Source: Candidatus Nanopelagicales bacterium (lineage in GTDB: Bacteria; Actinomycetota; Actinomycetes; S36-B12). Taken from it: a stretch of 35,882 bases of DNA. The stretch is from positions 1-35,882 of the forward strand of contig JAFMCP010000010.1 in NCBI GenBank assembly GCA_017857705.1, given 5' to 3'. Positions 34,240-35,882 of the stretch are shown piece by piece. Positions within the stretch are counted from its first letter, which is position 1. Each line of letters begins with the position of its first letter. The notes below the pieces were generated by a model. The model had not been told where the DNA came from and ran no database searches. It was given only the letters and a program-made list of their open reading frames with translations. The translations under genes and the position numbers were made by a program.

Positions 34240-34818
34240 ATGAAGTGGTTGATCGCGGTCGTGGTGGCAGCACTCTTCGGGCTGGGTGGGCCATTCATTG
34301 GTTCTGCCAATGCCCAGAGTCTCTGGTCGCAACTACGTGAGGACCCTGGCTTAGTGGTCTTGATGCGACATGCGATTGCACCGGGTGGCGGCGATCCACC
34401 AGGCTTCACGTTGGGAAAATGCAGTACTCAGCGAAATCTTTCTGCAGAAGGTCGGTCACAGGCTCGCTCAATCGGTCGGGAGTTCCGGGGGCAGGGGGTG
34501 CCCATTGCAGCGGTGTTATCAAGTCGATGGTGTCGGGCGGTTGACACCGCGAAACTTCTCGGACTTGGGACCGCGCGTTCAAACTCAGCCCTTGATTCGG
34601 TCTTCACTGCTTCACAACAAATAGTAGATCGCAAAAAGCGACAGACAGAGCGAATTATTCGCAATCACCGGGGGAAGTCGGGTGTTCTAGTCTTGGTTGG
34701 GCACCAAGCCAACATCATTGACCTGACCAGGATTGCTCCCAGTTCAGGAGGTGCGGTGATTGTCCGCGCCGACAAAAACGGCAACATAAAAGTGGTCGGT
34801 CAAATTCCGCCGCCCTGA
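34240..34818 (+). CDS. Secreted histidine-phosphatase-superfamily protein (SixA/PGM-like)
   Basis: This 192-residue protein has a signal peptide (about residues 1-26, ending SANAQ), so it acts outside the membrane. The RHG-type catalytic motif appears as VVLMRHAIAPGG (Arg43, His44). The second Arg is in SSRWCRA (Arg96), and the second catalytic His is in VLVGHQANI (His155). Such enzymes remove phosphate from small molecules or proteins through a phosphohistidine. The substrate is unknown. TACGAA lies six bases before the ATG and nearly fits the leaderless pattern. The stop overlaps the convergent PH-domain gene by 19 bp. Confidence 0.88.
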   Translation: MKWLIAVVVAALFGLGGPFIGSANAQSLWSQLREDPGLVVLMRHAIAPGGGDPPGFTLGKCSTQRNLSAEGRSQARSIGREFRGQGVPIAAVLSSRWCRAVDTAKLLGLGTARSNSALDSVFTASQQIVDRKKRQTERIIRNHRGKSGVLVLVGHQANIIDLTRIAPSSGGAVIVRADKNGNIKVVGQIPPP

Positions 34819-35882
34819 TGAACGCGACCGACTTGACCGTATAACGCTTCACGTACTTCATCAACGTCGAGATGCAGGGCAACCACACTCACTGGACCGG
34901 GCGTGGTGTCGACATGAAGTGAGGCGAGTTTTAGTGCTCGTTCCCACGGTCCCTGAGTCATGTGAACCGATTGCGTACGAGCATGTGGAATGACCATGAG
35001 GTGTCGGGTAATTCTTCCGCGGCGGGCCGCAAATGAGTTTGCAGACCACCCCATTGCCAGATTGCTCCATTGAATTGGTGAGCGTTTCACAGCGCGACGG
35101 GGAGCAACCTTCCATTCAATCTCTGCGATATCAATTTTTGGGAGTACCCGAGCCACAATTGCTTCCGCTGCGGAGCGGGTGGCAACGGGCAGTAACAATG
35201 TTTCCTTGTTTTTTCCTGAGGATCCTTGGGAAGTAGAGCCGACGCCGGCAATATTGATGGTGACTCGCGTCCAGGAATGACTCCGCCACAACCACGGTTC
35301 GATGAAGTCAATCGCCTGAACCCTACCCTCGGGAACAGTTCTGTTTTCAGTCTTCAGAAGTCCATAACGCAGTCGTAGACCGTCGGGGGAATCATAAACA
35401 GTGAATCCGTAGTAGGTAATGAACTCAACGATCACGATCAGAAAGGGAACACCACCGGTCACGAGAGCGAATGTGATTCCGGCCCAGCCCTCCGAGAGAT
35501 AACTGAAGATCAGGATAGAGATTGTTACCGTGAACAGCAATACGGTTGATGTACGCAGGAGAAGGCCAAGGGCTAAGTCGCGACCGGGTAGTCGAAAAAG
35601 AATTGGTGAATCGGTTTCCGCAGACTCAGCTTCTGCTCCGGCCGCCAGATTGAGAAGTGTTTGACGAATTTCCGTTGCATCGGTGAGTGAAAGAAATCGG
35701 AATGTAACCCGTGAATCTTTTTGCCCTGCTACTTCAACAACGAGAACTGCCATTGAAAAAATTCGGGCTATGAGTGGTTGAACCACATCCACAGCCTGAA
35801 TGCGGGAGAGTTGAACACGCCGTTCATTGCGGATCAAGACACCTGAGCGAACCCGCAGGTCTCCATCTTGATCAATCCAAAA
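34800..35882 (-). CDS. Membrane protein with bacterial PH domains (YdbT-like), 5' end missing
   Basis: The frame stays open to the right edge, so the N-terminus lies outside the window. At the visible start, DGDLRVRSGVLIRNERRVQLSRIQAVDVVQPL is a bacterial PH (bPH2) domain. Two hydrophobic segments (around ALGLLLRTSTVLLFTVTISI and GGVPFLIVIVEFITYYG) follow. A second bPH2 copy has YGLLKTENRTVPEGRVQAIDFIEPWLWR, and a third, more diverged, has RRGRITRHLMVIPHARTQSVHMTQGPW. The triple-repeat layout is that of YdbT. The function of the family is poorly known; a partner YdbS-like gene may sit upstream. A TTG at 35837 is not needed as a start. Confidence 0.85.
   Translation of the reverse strand, partial: FWIDQDGDLRVRSGVLIRNERRVQLSRIQAVDVVQPLIARIFSMAVLVVEVAGQKDSRVTFRFLSLTDATEIRQTLLNLAAGAEAESAETDSPILFRLPGRDLALGLLLRTSTVLLFTVTISILIFSYLSEGWAGITFALVTGGVPFLIVIVEFITYYGFTVYDSPDGLRLRYGLLKTENRTVPEGRVQAIDFIEPWLWRSHSWTRVTINIAGVGSTSQGSSGKNKETLLLPVATRSAAEAIVARVLPKIDIAEIEWKVAPRRAVKRSPIQWSNLAMGWSANSFAARRGRITRHLMVIPHARTQSVHMTQGPWERALKLASLHVDTTPGPVSVVALHLDVDEVREALYGQVGRVHQGGGI

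Overview
This window looks like a stretch of actinobacterial chromosome. The evidence is a BldC-type regulator, DUF3073 and DUF3151 proteins, a sterol-carrier-like protein between purL and purF, frequent GTG/TTG starts, and many genes whose start codon lies six bases after a TANNNT -10 box, which implies leaderless mRNAs. Base composition looks close to balanced, lower than in soil actinomycetes. A planktonic, small-genome Actinomycetes lineage is my inference; no rRNA or other marker is present to prove it. I see no tRNA, rRNA, CRISPR, prophage or insertion sequence.

Layout. 1-2427: a truncated secreted S1 protease, an unknown 142-residue protein, pyrE, and a DUF368 (undecaprenyl-phosphate translocase family) membrane protein. 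2457-6806: a SpoU/TrmH RNA methyltransferase, fructose-bisphosphate aldolase with DUF3151, a renalase-like FAD oxidoreductase, and a photolyase-like protein whose domains are in reversed order. 6920-21272: a large purine block (purA; then aminotransferase-purD-purB-purC-galE-purS-purQ-purL-SCP2-purF-purM), mostly with overlapping or nearly abutting genes. It covers several steps from PRPP to AMP, with a three-subunit FGAM synthase (PurS/Q/L) and a Bacillus-type Fe-S PurF. 21282-23971: DUF3073, a branched-chain or Val/Leu-type amino acid dehydrogenase, bldC and a PlsC acyltransferase.

23972-31068 is more accessory. It holds a secreted thermonuclease/lamin-tail protein and a 58-residue Cys-rich protein with a CsoR-type operator inside its promoter. 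It also holds an acetyltransferase, a HicA-like/baeRF-like gene pair, secreted proteins of unknown function, and two divergent ion antiporters (CPA2 and CaCA). 31278-35882 contains an OmpR/HK two-component system behind a secreted four-repeat protein with a large palindrome upstream, a secreted histidine phosphatase, and a truncated bacterial-PH-domain membrane protein.

Most notable: (i) the small Cys-rich gene under an apparent copper/persulfide-type operator; (ii) the FAD-domain-first photolyase with a three-Cys motif; (iii) the pervasive leaderless promoter architecture, which also fixes many start codons; (iv) short in-frame tandem repeats in the N-terminus of three separate secreted proteins; (v) the HicA-like/baeRF-like operon. 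All family assignments are by reading motifs; no database search was run.
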